Shown here piece after piece: positions 1 to 7,668 of a stretch of 15,114 nucleotides of DNA (positions within the stretch are counted from its first letter, which is position 1; each line of letters begins with the position of its first letter). The notes beneath the pieces are model-generated. The model was not told the origin of the DNA. It made no database searches and saw nothing but the letters and a program-made list of their open reading frames with translations. Both the position numbers and the translations under genes were made by a program. The DNA comes from Bacillota bacterium (GTDB taxonomy: Bacteria > Bacillota > Bacilli > Alicyclobacillales > Alicyclobacillaceae), in assembly GCA_021820805.1 (NCBI GenBank), contig JAKADF010000023.1, positions 1-15,114 of the forward strand. Direction: 5' to 3'.

Positions 1-712
1 CAGAAACAGTTTCTGATGCATCCTCAACATGGTCATACATAGCCATCACTGTTTTTACAGCTTGCGGTTTCTTTAAAATCCGAACAACAATTTCAGTCGC
101 AATCCCGATAGTACCCTCTGACCCAACGAATAAGCCAAGTAAATCGTAGCCGAAAGGATCTCCAAACTCTGATCCAATCTTTAGGATTTCACCATCTGGC
201 ATGACAACCTTCGCGGCCACAATATGGTTTGTGGTAACACCATATTTTAGGCAGTGGGATCCACCCGCGTTTTCAGCAAAATTTCCTCCAATCGTACATG
301 CTGTCTGGCTAGATGGGTCTGGTGCATAATACCATCCATCTTTCGCAATTTTTTTTGAAAGCACTAAATTAACGTGCCCAGGTTGTACCGTTGCACGCAT
401 ATTATCAAAGTCTACAGATAAGAGCCGATTCATTTTAACCATATTAATGATGACTTCATTATTCATCGGTGTTGCCCCGCCGCTTAGTCCAGTGCCGGCC
501 CCGCGGGGTAAAAACGGAATTCGATTTTGATGAAGTATCTTAACTATCCGAGAAACTTCCTCTGTCGTTTCTGGAAACACAACCATTCTCGGTCTGCCCT
601 TTTCTGCGACATAACCATCGCATTCATAAACGGCAAGTTGTTCCTCAGAATGCAAAATTCGCTTTGGACCTACAATTCCGGTTAACTGTAAAACGAGGTC
701 ACTGTTTCCCAC
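1..712 (-). CDS. glcD: Glycolate/D-lactate oxidase FAD subunit GlcD, partial (C-terminal half lies beyond the window)
   Basis: This is the FAD-binding catalytic subunit of a glycolate oxidase-type complex, which oxidises glycolate or D-lactate at the inner face of the membrane with GlcE and GlcF. The first 237 codons are visible; the family is usually about 470 residues, so roughly half is missing. The frame is unbroken to the window edge. Visible FAD (VAO/PCMH fold) signatures are LPRGAGTGLSGG at residues 68-79, a PDPSSQTACTIGGN stretch at 131-144, ENAGGSHCLKYG at 147-158, and GYDLLGLFVGSEGTIG at 188-203. The start is a GTG at 710-712. It is preceded by GGAGGAG, which sits inside the last codons of glcF, and the glcF stop lies 3 bases upstream, implying translational coupling. 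It is the last visible gene of the lctP-glcE-glcF-glcD operon. A plain D-lactate dehydrogenase role cannot be excluded. Confidence 0.9.
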   Translation of the reverse strand, partial: MGNSDLVLQLTGIVGPKRILHSEEQLAVYECDGYVAEKGRPRMVVFPETTEEVSRIVKILHQNRIPFLPRGAGTGLSGGATPMNNEVIINMVKMNRLLSVDFDNMRATVQPGHVNLVLSKKIAKDGWYYAPDPSSQTACTIGGNFAENAGGSHCLKYGVTTNHIVAAKVVMPDGEILKIGSEFGDPFGYDLLGLFVGSEGTIGIATEIVVRILKKPQAVKTVMAMYDHVEDASETVS

Positions 713-715
713 TTC

Positions 716-2062
716 CTACTCCTCCCTCTGATAAGCAAGGTCGAGCAGTTCTACCGTATGCAGTACATCTACATCGACATGATGACGATAAGCACCAACC
801 TTTATTTGCATCATGCATCCTGGATTTCCCATAGCAATTCCGTCAGCTTCCTGCGGAACATTACTCATCTTTCGTGCAAGAATTTGCCCCGACATATCTG
901 GATGTGTCAAATTATAAATTCCTGCACTTCCGCAACAGTGATCTGACTCTTCCATTTCTACAAACCTAAGCCCAGGAATAGAGTTTAGAATTTGCCGCGG
1001 CTGCGACCGTATTCCTTGAGCATGGCAAAGGTGACAAGCATCCTGGTAAGTAACCGTACGCGAAAGATTGCCTTTTGGCGCTTCAAACCCAACACCGACG
1101 AGAAGTTCGGAAATATCACGTACACGAGAAGAGAACTGTTGTGCTTTTTCCAAATACACCGGGTCATTTTTAAATAATTCAGGATATTCTTTCATTGCAG
1201 AACCGCAGCCAGCTGCATTAACAACAATGTAATCGTCACCCGACTCAAGAAAGACATCAATATTATGTCTTGCCATTTCACGGGCCTGTTCCCGGTCACC
1301 TGCATGAATTTGCAGCGCACCGCAACAAATTTGTTGTTTTGGTACACTCACATCAATGCCATTTCGAGTGCATACCCTTGCTGTTGCGCGGTTTATATCT
1401 GCAAACATCACATCCATGACACATCCAGTAAACAGAGCCGCAGATGTTTTACACCTATCACCGGAATGCTGGATTCGTTCAGGCAATGAATCGAGCGCAG
1501 ATTCTTTTGCAACTTGCGGCATGATAGCTTGCATTTCCTGAAGGTGCTTCGGTAGAATTTTAATAGCACGAGTAGTATTTAAGGCAGTCTGAAGGCCGGA
1601 CTTTTGATAAAATCGTACGAGTTTCCCTAGTTTCTTCAAACGTTTTGGATACGGAAAAACTCCGCGCAAGACGAATTTTTCTATTGCACGCTTCGCTCCG
1701 CTGCTTTTTGGCTTTTCTTCATCCTGATAGTAAACTTGCCCTCTTGCTTGTTCAATTAACGTGCCAACCTTTACCCCTGATGGGCAGACGGTTTCACAAG
1801 CTCGGCAATCAAGACAATTGAAAACCGGATCGATTACAGATTCATCAAGCAGCAAATTCCCTTTGTCTGCTTCTTTAATCAGATAAACCCTGCCTCTGGG
1901 GGATTCGTTTTCATCTCCAGTCTCCAAATAAGTGGGGCAGACTTCTAAACAAAACCCACAATGAACACATACGGAATATAAATCCTCTTCAGGTGCATCG
2001 GGCCATTTGAATGATGAATCTTCATGCACCATTTTTATCGCTTCCGGCAAAATAGTTGACAC
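716..2062 (-). CDS. glcF: Glycolate/D-lactate oxidase iron-sulfur subunit GlcF
   Basis: This 448-residue Fe-S subunit passes electrons from the flavin subunits to the quinone pool. Two 4Fe-4S ferredoxin motifs are visible: C32-x2-C35-x2-C38-x3-C42-P and C83-x2-C86-x2-C89-x3-C93-P. Two CCG (heterodisulfide-reductase-like) domains follow: CCG at 246-248 with C286, and DAC at 341-343 with HCCG at 375-378 and C416. The length fits GlcF (about 400-450). The start is GTG at 2060-2062, with AGGAGGG a few bases upstream overlapping the end of glcE; the glcE TGA ends 1 base before it. The stop TAG is 3 bases before glcD. GlcF rather than LutA is preferred because two full ferredoxin motifs and two CCG domains are present beside two FAD subunits. 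Confidence 0.93.
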   Translation of the reverse strand: MSTILPEAIKMVHEDSSFKWPDAPEEDLYSVCVHCGFCLEVCPTYLETGDENESPRGRVYLIKEADKGNLLLDESVIDPVFNCLDCRACETVCPSGVKVGTLIEQARGQVYYQDEEKPKSSGAKRAIEKFVLRGVFPYPKRLKKLGKLVRFYQKSGLQTALNTTRAIKILPKHLQEMQAIMPQVAKESALDSLPERIQHSGDRCKTSAALFTGCVMDVMFADINRATARVCTRNGIDVSVPKQQICCGALQIHAGDREQAREMARHNIDVFLESGDDYIVVNAAGCGSAMKEYPELFKNDPVYLEKAQQFSSRVRDISELLVGVGFEAPKGNLSRTVTYQDACHLCHAQGIRSQPRQILNSIPGLRFVEMEESDHCCGSAGIYNLTHPDMSGQILARKMSNVPQEADGIAMGNPGCMMQIKVGAYRHHVDVDVLHTVELLDLAYQREE

Positions 2063-2063
2063 G

Positions 2064-3500
2064 TCAAATCCCTCCTAACAACCTTCCTGGATTCATAATC
2101 CCATTCGGATCAATCGTCTTTTTAATGCCTTTCATCAACCGAATATCGTCTCTCGCTACTCCAAAAGCATCCACATTGCGGCGCAGTGCAACAGAACCCT
2201 TGTCAACGATTGCATATCCACCACAAGCCTGCACCGTGTCTCGACAAACACGCACAATCTTTTCTTCCAACTCCGTACTTGCACTCTTAACGAAGACACG
2301 CCCAACTCCGCTTGTCACACTGACTGAAAAGCTTTGCAATACACCGAATTCTGCACAACGCACTCGTATTTCATCAGACAAATCAATCAGTTTTTTTGGT
2401 TCACAAGTATAGCGAATGATAAGCTTTGTCGGTACAAGTTCGGTTCGATACTTTTCCCAAAAATCCCCGACATCATCCCCGGTACTTGTTATGGATGAAA
2501 GTCCAAGACGATTTGCTAAATCACAAAGTGCATTCATCTGGAACTTCCCAGCCATAACATTTTCATCGCAATCTACTGCAACATGCCAAGACTCTTTTGG
2601 GGAACTTTCGATTAGAGGGAGCGCCTCAAAATCCCCGAATAATGATTCGACACGGCTCGGAATCAATTCTGAGTGCACAATTTCTTGCACAAACTGCTGA
2701 CAACGAGACTTGGTTCCAGATACTACAACTAGAGTTCGATATAAAGGAAAGGGGCGTAATTTAAAAGTAATTTCTGAGAGATACACAAGAGTACCGTATG
2801 ACCCTACAAACAGTTTTGTCATATCGTACCCAGCGACATTTTTTACAACTTTCCCGCCAGTCCTGATAAGACTTCCGTCTGGATATACCGTCTTAAGGCC
2901 AATTGTCATATCACGCAAGGTGCCATAATATGCACGCATTGGGCCGCTGGCAGAAACAGATAAGAGCCCTCCAATCGTTGCACTGTCCTGACATACCGGG
3001 TCAATGGGCAACATTTGCTTTTCACTTGCCAGTATCTCACGTAAATTAGCAAACGAAATCCCAGACTCTACTGTTACAACCATATCCGTCGGGGAATAGT
3101 CGATAACTTTGTTCCGGTCTTGAGACCGAATGACTATATCGATTGGCCGCGGCAGATTTCCAGCTCCAAGATGCGTTCCCCCTCCTACTGGGGCAACTGT
3201 CCATTTTTCTTCATTCGCAACAGTGAAAAGTGCCGATATCTGTTCTTCAGTATCTGGTTGAACCATCACGACCGGGTACTCTTGACCTGTTAACTCTGCA
3301 GCTATACCTGTATCTAGAAAGACAGACATTTGTCCGAGCAGGCCTTGTAAGCGATTTTCTACTTGTTCTGGGGTGCTTTTCAATTCACTTTGCGTATAGA
3401 CACCTCCCCTAAGGAAAGATATGTTTTTGTGCTTGGATTCAAGAATAGGTGAAAAAACAATGCTGGGCATGAAAGGCTGCAATGAACAACAGCCTGTCAT
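2064..3500 (-). CDS. glcE: Glycolate oxidase FAD-binding subunit GlcE-like (start uncertain)
   Basis: This is a second VAO/PCMH-fold flavoprotein subunit of the glycolate/D-lactate oxidase. Counting from the ATG at 3498-3500, FAD-contact regions are VAPVGGGTHLGAG (102-114), QDSATIGGLLSVSASG (171-186) and KNVAGYDMTKLFVGSYGTL (220-238). The C-terminal end carries the family's MNPGRLLGGI-type ending. The start is doubtful. The ATG at 3500 has no clear ribosome binding site, and the first ~39 residues do not look like the family. A GGGGAGG at about 3403-3409 precedes an in-frame TTG at 3381-3383 but is about 19 bases away, longer than usual. Using the TTG would give 439 residues, nearer to typical GlcE size. 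It follows lctP with no terminator; the gap is 26 bp for the ATG and about 143 bp for the TTG. It ends 1 base before glcF. Family assignment is firm; substrate is inferred from neighbours. Confidence 0.85.
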   Translation of the reverse strand: MTGCCSLQPFMPSIVFSPILESKHKNISFLRGGVYTQSELKSTPEQVENRLQGLLGQMSVFLDTGIAAELTGQEYPVVMVQPDTEEQISALFTVANEEKWTVAPVGGGTHLGAGNLPRPIDIVIRSQDRNKVIDYSPTDMVVTVESGISFANLREILASEKQMLPIDPVCQDSATIGGLLSVSASGPMRAYYGTLRDMTIGLKTVYPDGSLIRTGGKVVKNVAGYDMTKLFVGSYGTLVYLSEITFKLRPFPLYRTLVVVSGTKSRCQQFVQEIVHSELIPSRVESLFGDFEALPLIESSPKESWHVAVDCDENVMAGKFQMNALCDLANRLGLSSITSTGDDVGDFWEKYRTELVPTKLIIRYTCEPKKLIDLSDEIRVRCAEFGVLQSFSVSVTSGVGRVFVKSASTELEEKIVRVCRDTVQACGGYAIVDKGSVALRRNVDAFGVARDDIRLMKGIKKTIDPNGIMNPGRLLGGI

Positions 3501-3526
3501 GCCGTGCAGTGGAATTTACTTTTAGC

Positions 3527-5185
3527 TTATACAGGAATAATTCCTGGGAATAAGAAGGCTTCGACTGCTGTCAGGATACAGATAACGAGCAGGAATAATA
3601 GACTGTGCCCTATTGTGAAACGATAGAGGTTTCCTTCTTGCCCGACAAGTCCTGTTGCAGATGTGCCGACTGCGATGGATTGGGGAGAAATCATCTTCCC
3701 CATGACACCACCAGAGGAATTGGCGCCCATCGTAAGATATGGGCTCATATGCAATTGCTGTGCAGTCATTTGCTGCAAACTGCCGAACAGCAAGTTGGAA
3801 GATGTATCGCTTCCTGTTAGGAACACGCCAATCCAACCAAGTATCGGTGCAAAGAATGGGAATAGGACACCCGTTGTTGCAAGAGCAAGAGCCATGGTAG
3901 CAGACATTCCAGAGAAGTTCGTTAATTGTCCGAACCCGACGACTGTCGCAATCATAATGAGCGGGGATGACAGCTCTTTGACTGTTTCCGCAAAAGTTGC
4001 AAGCCACTGACCAAAAGATTGGCCGCAAATAAACATTGTGATAAATGCTGCTAATAAGATTGATGTACCTGTCGCTGCAAGGAAATCTAGTTTAAAGGCT
4101 GCTGCCATTGGGGTTGGTTTAGTTACAATTGGTGCAACCTGGACTACCAACTTATTCAAGTCAGGCCATGCAATCGTAACGGTCGCATAACCCAGAAGTG
4201 TCTTTACCGCAGGCAGTGTCCAAATGATAATCATAAGTGTGAGTACCAAGAATGGAGACCAAGCGCGAAATACCTTTCCAGCAGACGGTTTAGATACAGC
4301 TGGACTCGTTCCTAATTCAAGACCCGCTGCCATTTGTGTTGCTGCAGTATCATGATCAAATTGGAAAGTAGTCTTTGGTTTCCAAAACCGCAGCAAAATA
4401 ACGAGCGCAACGAGTGAAACGATTGCAGAAAGAACGTCAGGCAGTTGAGGCCCAAGGTAGTTAGACACAAGAAATTGTGTCAAGGCGAAAGACAGTCCAG
4501 ATGTCAAAGCTGCCGGCCAAACCTCTTTCATGCCTTTCCATCCTGAAATTACGATACATAACCAAAATGGTAATAGAAGTGATATAAGCGGGAGCTGACG
4601 CCCAACCATTTGGCTGATGAGATTTGCATTAGAATGCGTAACACCAGCCATAGCGGTAATCGGAATACCAATTGCGCCGAAGGCGACTGGTGCAGTATCT
4701 GCAATCAAACAAAGTCCTGCTGCATAAATCGGTTTAAACCCTAAACCTACAAGCATTGCTCCAGCGATAGCAACCGGAGCTCCGAATCCTGCGGCACCTT
4801 CCAAGAAAGCACCGAAAGAGAACGCAATCAATAAGGCCTGGATACGGCGGTCATCTGTGAGCCCTGAAATGGATTCACGGATTATGCTAAAGTAACCTGT
4901 TTTCTCAGTAATTTTATATAGGAACACGGCTGTAAGAACAATCCAGCCAATAGGCCAAAGACCTGTCGCCATACCGTAAAGTGTAGCTGAAATCGCCTTA
5001 CCAAATGGAAAATGGAAAATTACGACTGCATCAATGATAGCAACTACCACAGCTGTAAGTGCAGCATTATGTCCTTTCATACGTTTAACTGCCAGCGCCC
5101 AAAAGAAGTAGAGGATTGGAATTACTGCGAGCAATGCTGACCAGCCAATGTTACCAATCGGAGAATAGATCTGTGACCAATGCAA
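3527..5185 (-). CDS. lctP: L-lactate permease family transporter (LctP/GlcA)
   Basis: This 552-residue polytopic membrane protein of the lactate permease family (LctP/LldP/GlcA) probably imports lactate and possibly glycolate by proton symport. The sequence is almost continuous hydrophobic segments of about 20 residues, consistent with 12 or more membrane spans. It carries the family's conserved regions AFLEGAAGFGAPVAIAGAML (105-124), LIADTAPVAFGAIGIPI (139-155), and a C-terminal TGSDTSSNLLFGSLQ stretch followed by NSSGGVMGKMISPQSIA. The start is TTG at 5183-5185, chosen because GGGAGGG stands 6 bases upstream. As first gene of the operon with glcE, glcF and glcD it would supply the 2-hydroxy acid that those enzymes oxidise. 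The long leader with a cre-like site suggests carbon catabolite control. Lactate against glycolate preference cannot be read from the sequence. Confidence 0.93.
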   Translation of the reverse strand: MHWSQIYSPIGNIGWSALLAVIPILYFFWALAVKRMKGHNAALTAVVVAIIDAVVIFHFPFGKAISATLYGMATGLWPIGWIVLTAVFLYKITEKTGYFSIIRESISGLTDDRRIQALLIAFSFGAFLEGAAGFGAPVAIAGAMLVGLGFKPIYAAGLCLIADTAPVAFGAIGIPITAMAGVTHSNANLISQMVGRQLPLISLLLPFWLCIVISGWKGMKEVWPAALTSGLSFALTQFLVSNYLGPQLPDVLSAIVSLVALVILLRFWKPKTTFQFDHDTAATQMAAGLELGTSPAVSKPSAGKVFRAWSPFLVLTLMIIIWTLPAVKTLLGYATVTIAWPDLNKLVVQVAPIVTKPTPMAAAFKLDFLAATGTSILLAAFITMFICGQSFGQWLATFAETVKELSSPLIMIATVVGFGQLTNFSGMSATMALALATTGVLFPFFAPILGWIGVFLTGSDTSSNLLFGSLQQMTAQQLHMSPYLTMGANSSGGVMGKMISPQSIAVGTSATGLVGQEGNLYRFTIGHSLLFLLVICILTAVEAFLFPGIIPV

Positions 5186-5227
5186 ACTATTCCCTCCCTT
5201 TTCTGGTTTTTACTACTGTAAAACATG

Positions 5228-5245
5228 GAGCGAAAACGCTTCCAT
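5228..5245 (-). promoter_or_regulatory. Putative CcpA cre site in the lctP leader
   Basis: On the minus strand the site reads ATGGAAGCGTTTTCGC, which fits the cre consensus WTGNNARCGNWWWCAW at 14 of 16 positions. It lies inside a near-perfect palindrome TGGAGCGAAAACGCTTCCA (5226-5244). It is 40-60 bases upstream of the lctP start and downstream of the proposed promoter, where CcpA binding would block elongation. Repression of lactate uptake genes by CcpA is known in Bacillus; here the link is inferred from the match alone. Confidence 0.55.
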
Positions 5246-5361
5246 TAAATTTACAATTCGACTAATCCCTGTATCCTACCACCTCCTTCGCTGTTTCGTT
5301 CCGCTATGCAGAACAGTGTTTTGAACTATGAAATATATACGCAATCGTACAACAGCTAGGC

Positions 5362-5376
5362 AATATTCGCAATATT
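5362..5376. repeat. AT-rich palindrome AATATT-CGC-AATATT upstream of lctP
   Basis: This is a perfect 6+3+6 inverted repeat. Read on the minus strand it is AATATTGCGAATATTGCC, so it also contains a tandem repeat of AATATTGC. It overlaps the proposed -35 hexamer (5358-5363) of the lctP operon, a usual operator position for a lactate- or glycolate-responsive regulator. No regulator gene lies next to it in the window. Confidence 0.35.
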
Positions 5377-5515
5377 TAAATCGTAAAAAACACAAATTAT
5401 TTTTGGTAGAATCAACATTTTCTTTTTAAGTTAATTTCCATTTTTTACACATTGGTAAATAGTTATAATCATGGACATTTATGATTAAAAAGAAAGGATT
5501 ATTCATATAAATTTA

Positions 5516-6517
5516 CTATGACAGGACTTGTTCAATCTGGATGTCGAAATGCTGATTTAAATCAATAAATCCATCCTCTGTTTCTAGTAACGGATGCATG
5601 GGGGCTTCAGGATGGATTAATCGGATAGTAGCCTTTTTTCCACTTGACAGAAGGACTCGGGCGCCGATTAGGTTCTCCATATATCTTCTGAGAAATATCT
5701 GAAGTATCTTTGGATCATGTGCTCCAAACACCCCGTTCCACATCTCGCTTAGAATCTGGTAAGTAGGCTTAGGTCCGTGATAAACTCTGCTTGACCCCAT
5801 GGCATGAAACACATCTGCAATCGCAACAATCTTGGCAAAATATGAGATGCGATCTTTGCCAATCCCAAATGGATATCCGCGTCCATCAAGTCGCTCATGA
5901 TGCTCAAGTGCAGCTAATGCCTGCTCTAATTTTGTCCCTTCAGTTGCCCGAATCATCTCATATCCAAAAATGGTATGTTTCTTCATAAAGATGAACTCTT
6001 CGGGCGATAGTTTACTAGGTTTATTTAAAATCTCGATTGGAATTTTCACTTTTCCTATATCATGCAATGTAGAGGAAATTGATAAGTCAACCAGTTGCTC
6101 CTCATTCAAACCAAGCCAACGGCCAAGCATTGTTGAAAGCATACTAACCGCTAAGGAGTGAGTAACTGTATAATCATCCGTAGTCCCAAGAGAAGCGAGC
6201 AAATCGCTTACGAACGGGTAAGAAGTAACCTTCATAATCGTTGGAAGAACATCACGATATACCTGTTTAATTGGGACAACATTTTTCTTTCGAGTATAAG
6301 CAAATATACTGTCAAGCTCAGAAATTGCACCTTCAATAACTTGGGGAATATTTGAATTCTTTGCTCTTGGAGGTGCATACAAATTATGATTGAGAACCTT
6401 GTTAACGTGTGAAATCGTGACTTCAGTACCGCGCGGAAGCAGTACTGCACCGCCTGTACTAATTAAATCTTCCTCCAATACTTTTCCGACCAGATTGTAA
6501 ATCTTTTTCTCGTCCAT
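5516..6517 (-). CDS. HD-GYP domain protein, probable cyclic di-GMP phosphodiesterase
   Basis: This 333-residue cytoplasmic protein has a C-terminal HD-GYP hydrolase domain (about 105-300) and an uncharacterised N-terminal part without a visible receiver, GAF or membrane segment. Metal and catalytic residues are present: H120, the HD pair H152-D153 in LHDIGK, H181, HHExxDGxGYP at 206-216, and D235. The GYP motif is complete, which supports c-di-GMP hydrolysis. Where most members read D-x-F/Y-D-A-L/M, this one has DVFHAM (235-240), and the following conserved R-P-Y-R block is altered to SRVYHGPK. Start ATG at 6515-6517 has a modest GGTAGG-type site. It is monocistronic with its own promoter and a ~80-base leader, between two unrelated operons. 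The signal it responds to is not evident. Confidence 0.88.
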   Translation of the reverse strand: MDEKKIYNLVGKVLEEDLISTGGAVLLPRGTEVTISHVNKVLNHNLYAPPRAKNSNIPQVIEGAISELDSIFAYTRKKNVVPIKQVYRDVLPTIMKVTSYPFVSDLLASLGTTDDYTVTHSLAVSMLSTMLGRWLGLNEEQLVDLSISSTLHDIGKVKIPIEILNKPSKLSPEEFIFMKKHTIFGYEMIRATEGTKLEQALAALEHHERLDGRGYPFGIGKDRISYFAKIVAIADVFHAMGSSRVYHGPKPTYQILSEMWNGVFGAHDPKILQIFLRRYMENLIGARVLLSSGKKATIRLIHPEAPMHPLLETEDGFIDLNQHFDIQIEQVLS

Positions 6518-6603
6518 TGTTCTTACCTACCTTTACTGAACAACTCAGGCTTGCAACAGACTAGAACGAGCCAATATTACCTTTTTATTCTATCTTAAGT
6601 AGA

Positions 6604-6631
6604 ATAATATATGTTTTTCTGAATTTTTCAA
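6604..6631 (-). promoter_or_regulatory. Putative SigA promoter of the HD-GYP gene
   Basis: On the minus strand TTGAAA (6626-6631) and TATTAT (6604-6609) are separated by 16 bases in an AT-rich region. Transcription would start near 6597, about 80 bases before the ATG at 6517. It was found by eye, and the hexamers match the consensus at 4 to 5 of 6 positions. Confidence 0.45.
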
Positions 6632-6677
6632 TAGATAACATTCCAAGATAATATTTCACAAACCAAATAGGTAGAAC

Positions 6678-6711
6678 AAGTGCCGTCGCGTCTGGCAGAC
6701 TGGCGGCACTT
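6678..6711 (-). terminator. Hairpin after the ABC ATPase gene, probable terminator
   Basis: A perfect 8-bp stem AAGTGCCG/CGGCACTT (6678-6685 with 6704-6711) encloses a second small stem GTCT/AGAC. It starts about 30 bases after the oppF-like stop. The tract after the stem on the minus strand is only moderately T-rich (TTGTTCTACC), so it may terminate weakly or protect the 3' end. Confidence 0.5.
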
Positions 6712-6741
6712 ATGCATTCATGGAACTACTCTCTAAGAATC

Positions 6742-7653
6742 CTAAATTGCAACAAAATGATTTGGTGAAACCTCTTGCCAGTGATGGTTGCCGGTATGTG
6801 CCGGATCAGAACCAAACTCAATATCGAACTCAGGAGCCGGAGTACGGTTCATTCGAACATTCGGGTCAGGTATTGGGACAGCAGAAAGTAAACTCTTTGT
6901 ATATGGATGCATTGGGTTACGGAACAAATCTTCAGTTTCGGCCATCTCCATCATTTTTCCGCGGTACATCACCAGAACACGATTACACAAATAACGCACT
7001 ACACTTAAATCGTGTGCAACAAAAACATAGGAGAGATTCAATTCGTTCTGCAAATCTTCGAGAAGATTGAGTACTTGCGCCTGAATAGATACATCCAGTG
7101 CCGCTACTGGCTCATCTAAGAATACTAGCTTTGGGCTGATTGCGAGTGCTCGGGCAATTCCGATGCGCTGTCTCTGCCCTCCTGAAAATTCATGAGGGTA
7201 GCGAGTTGCATAACTAGGGTCTAGGCCGACTCTTTCGAGCAATTCGTTGACACGTTTCATACGCTGTTTCTTCGTATAAACATGTTGAATAACCATCGAT
7301 TCCATGATTGTTTGTGCTACCGTATATCGTGGGTTTAGAGACGCATACGGATCTTGAAACACCAGTTGCACTTCTCTGCGAACATCACGTAAATGTGGCT
7401 TCGATAGCTTAGTTAAGTTTTGCCCTTCATATTCAACTAGACCACCAGTCGGTTCAATTAGACGCAAAATACTGCGAATCAAAGTTGACTTCCCTGAACC
7501 TGATTCACCAACAATACCAAGAGCTTCTCCGTGGCCTAATTCAAAAGAAACACCGTCTACAGCCCGCATATGTCCGACCGTACGCCGTAATATACCTTTT
7601 TGAATTGGAAAATACTTCTTCAGTTCCTTAACCCGTAGAATCGCTTCTGCCAA
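6742..7653 (-). CDS. Oligopeptide/dipeptide ABC transporter ATP-binding protein, OppF/DppF type
   Basis: This 303-residue ATPase subunit of a peptide importer family system is cytoplasmic and would pair with the upstream OppD-type subunit. Visible are Walker A GESGSGKST (49-57), Q-loop at FQDPYASLNPR, signature FSGGQRQR (156-163), Walker B LVFLDEP (177-182 region) with the D-loop AALD, and the switch histidine in AHDLS. The C-terminal extension is short and has no cysteine cluster, unlike its partner. The start is TTG at 7651-7653: GGAGG lies 9 bases upstream and an in-frame TGA lies just before it. An ATG 7 bases upstream is in another frame. It follows the OppD-type gene by 15 bp and is the last gene before a hairpin. 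The transported substrate cannot be assigned because no binding protein is present. Confidence 0.92.
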   Translation of the reverse strand: MAEAILRVKELKKYFPIQKGILRRTVGHMRAVDGVSFELGHGEALGIVGESGSGKSTLIRSILRLIEPTGGLVEYEGQNLTKLSKPHLRDVRREVQLVFQDPYASLNPRYTVAQTIMESMVIQHVYTKKQRMKRVNELLERVGLDPSYATRYPHEFSGGQRQRIGIARALAISPKLVFLDEPVAALDVSIQAQVLNLLEDLQNELNLSYVFVAHDLSVVRYLCNRVLVMYRGKMMEMAETEDLFRNPMHPYTKSLLSAVPIPDPNVRMNRTPAPEFDIEFGSDPAHTGNHHWQEVSPNHFVAI

Positions 7654-7668
7654 CGTACATCACCTCCA

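Larger units (their letters stand above)
5186..5515. promoter_or_regulatory. 330-bp leader/promoter region of the lctP-glcEFD operon
   Basis: This gap lies between the end of the HD-GYP gene and the start of lctP and holds no convincing protein gene. On the minus strand a weak SigA-like promoter can be drawn: -35 TTGCCT at 5358-5363 and -10 TATATA at 5334-5339 with an 18-base spacer, overlapped upstream by an AT-rich palindrome (5362-5376). A cre-like site lies downstream at about 5226-5245. A very strong Shine-Dalgarno-like AAGGAGGTGG occurs at about 5279-5288 with no normal start codon after it. The distal part (5380-5515) is AT-rich with only a small 6-bp hairpin at 5467-5486. Promoter placement is by eye and uncertain. 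Confidence 0.4.

Noticed and set aside
3522..4028. 168-codon open frame inside lctP
   Set aside because: It is another frame of the permease gene, with erratic composition and no domain or start signal.
5467..5486. Small hairpin after the HD-GYP gene as a terminator
   Set aside because: The stem is only 6 bp of AT-rich pairs, and the T-run is on the wrong side for minus-strand transcription.
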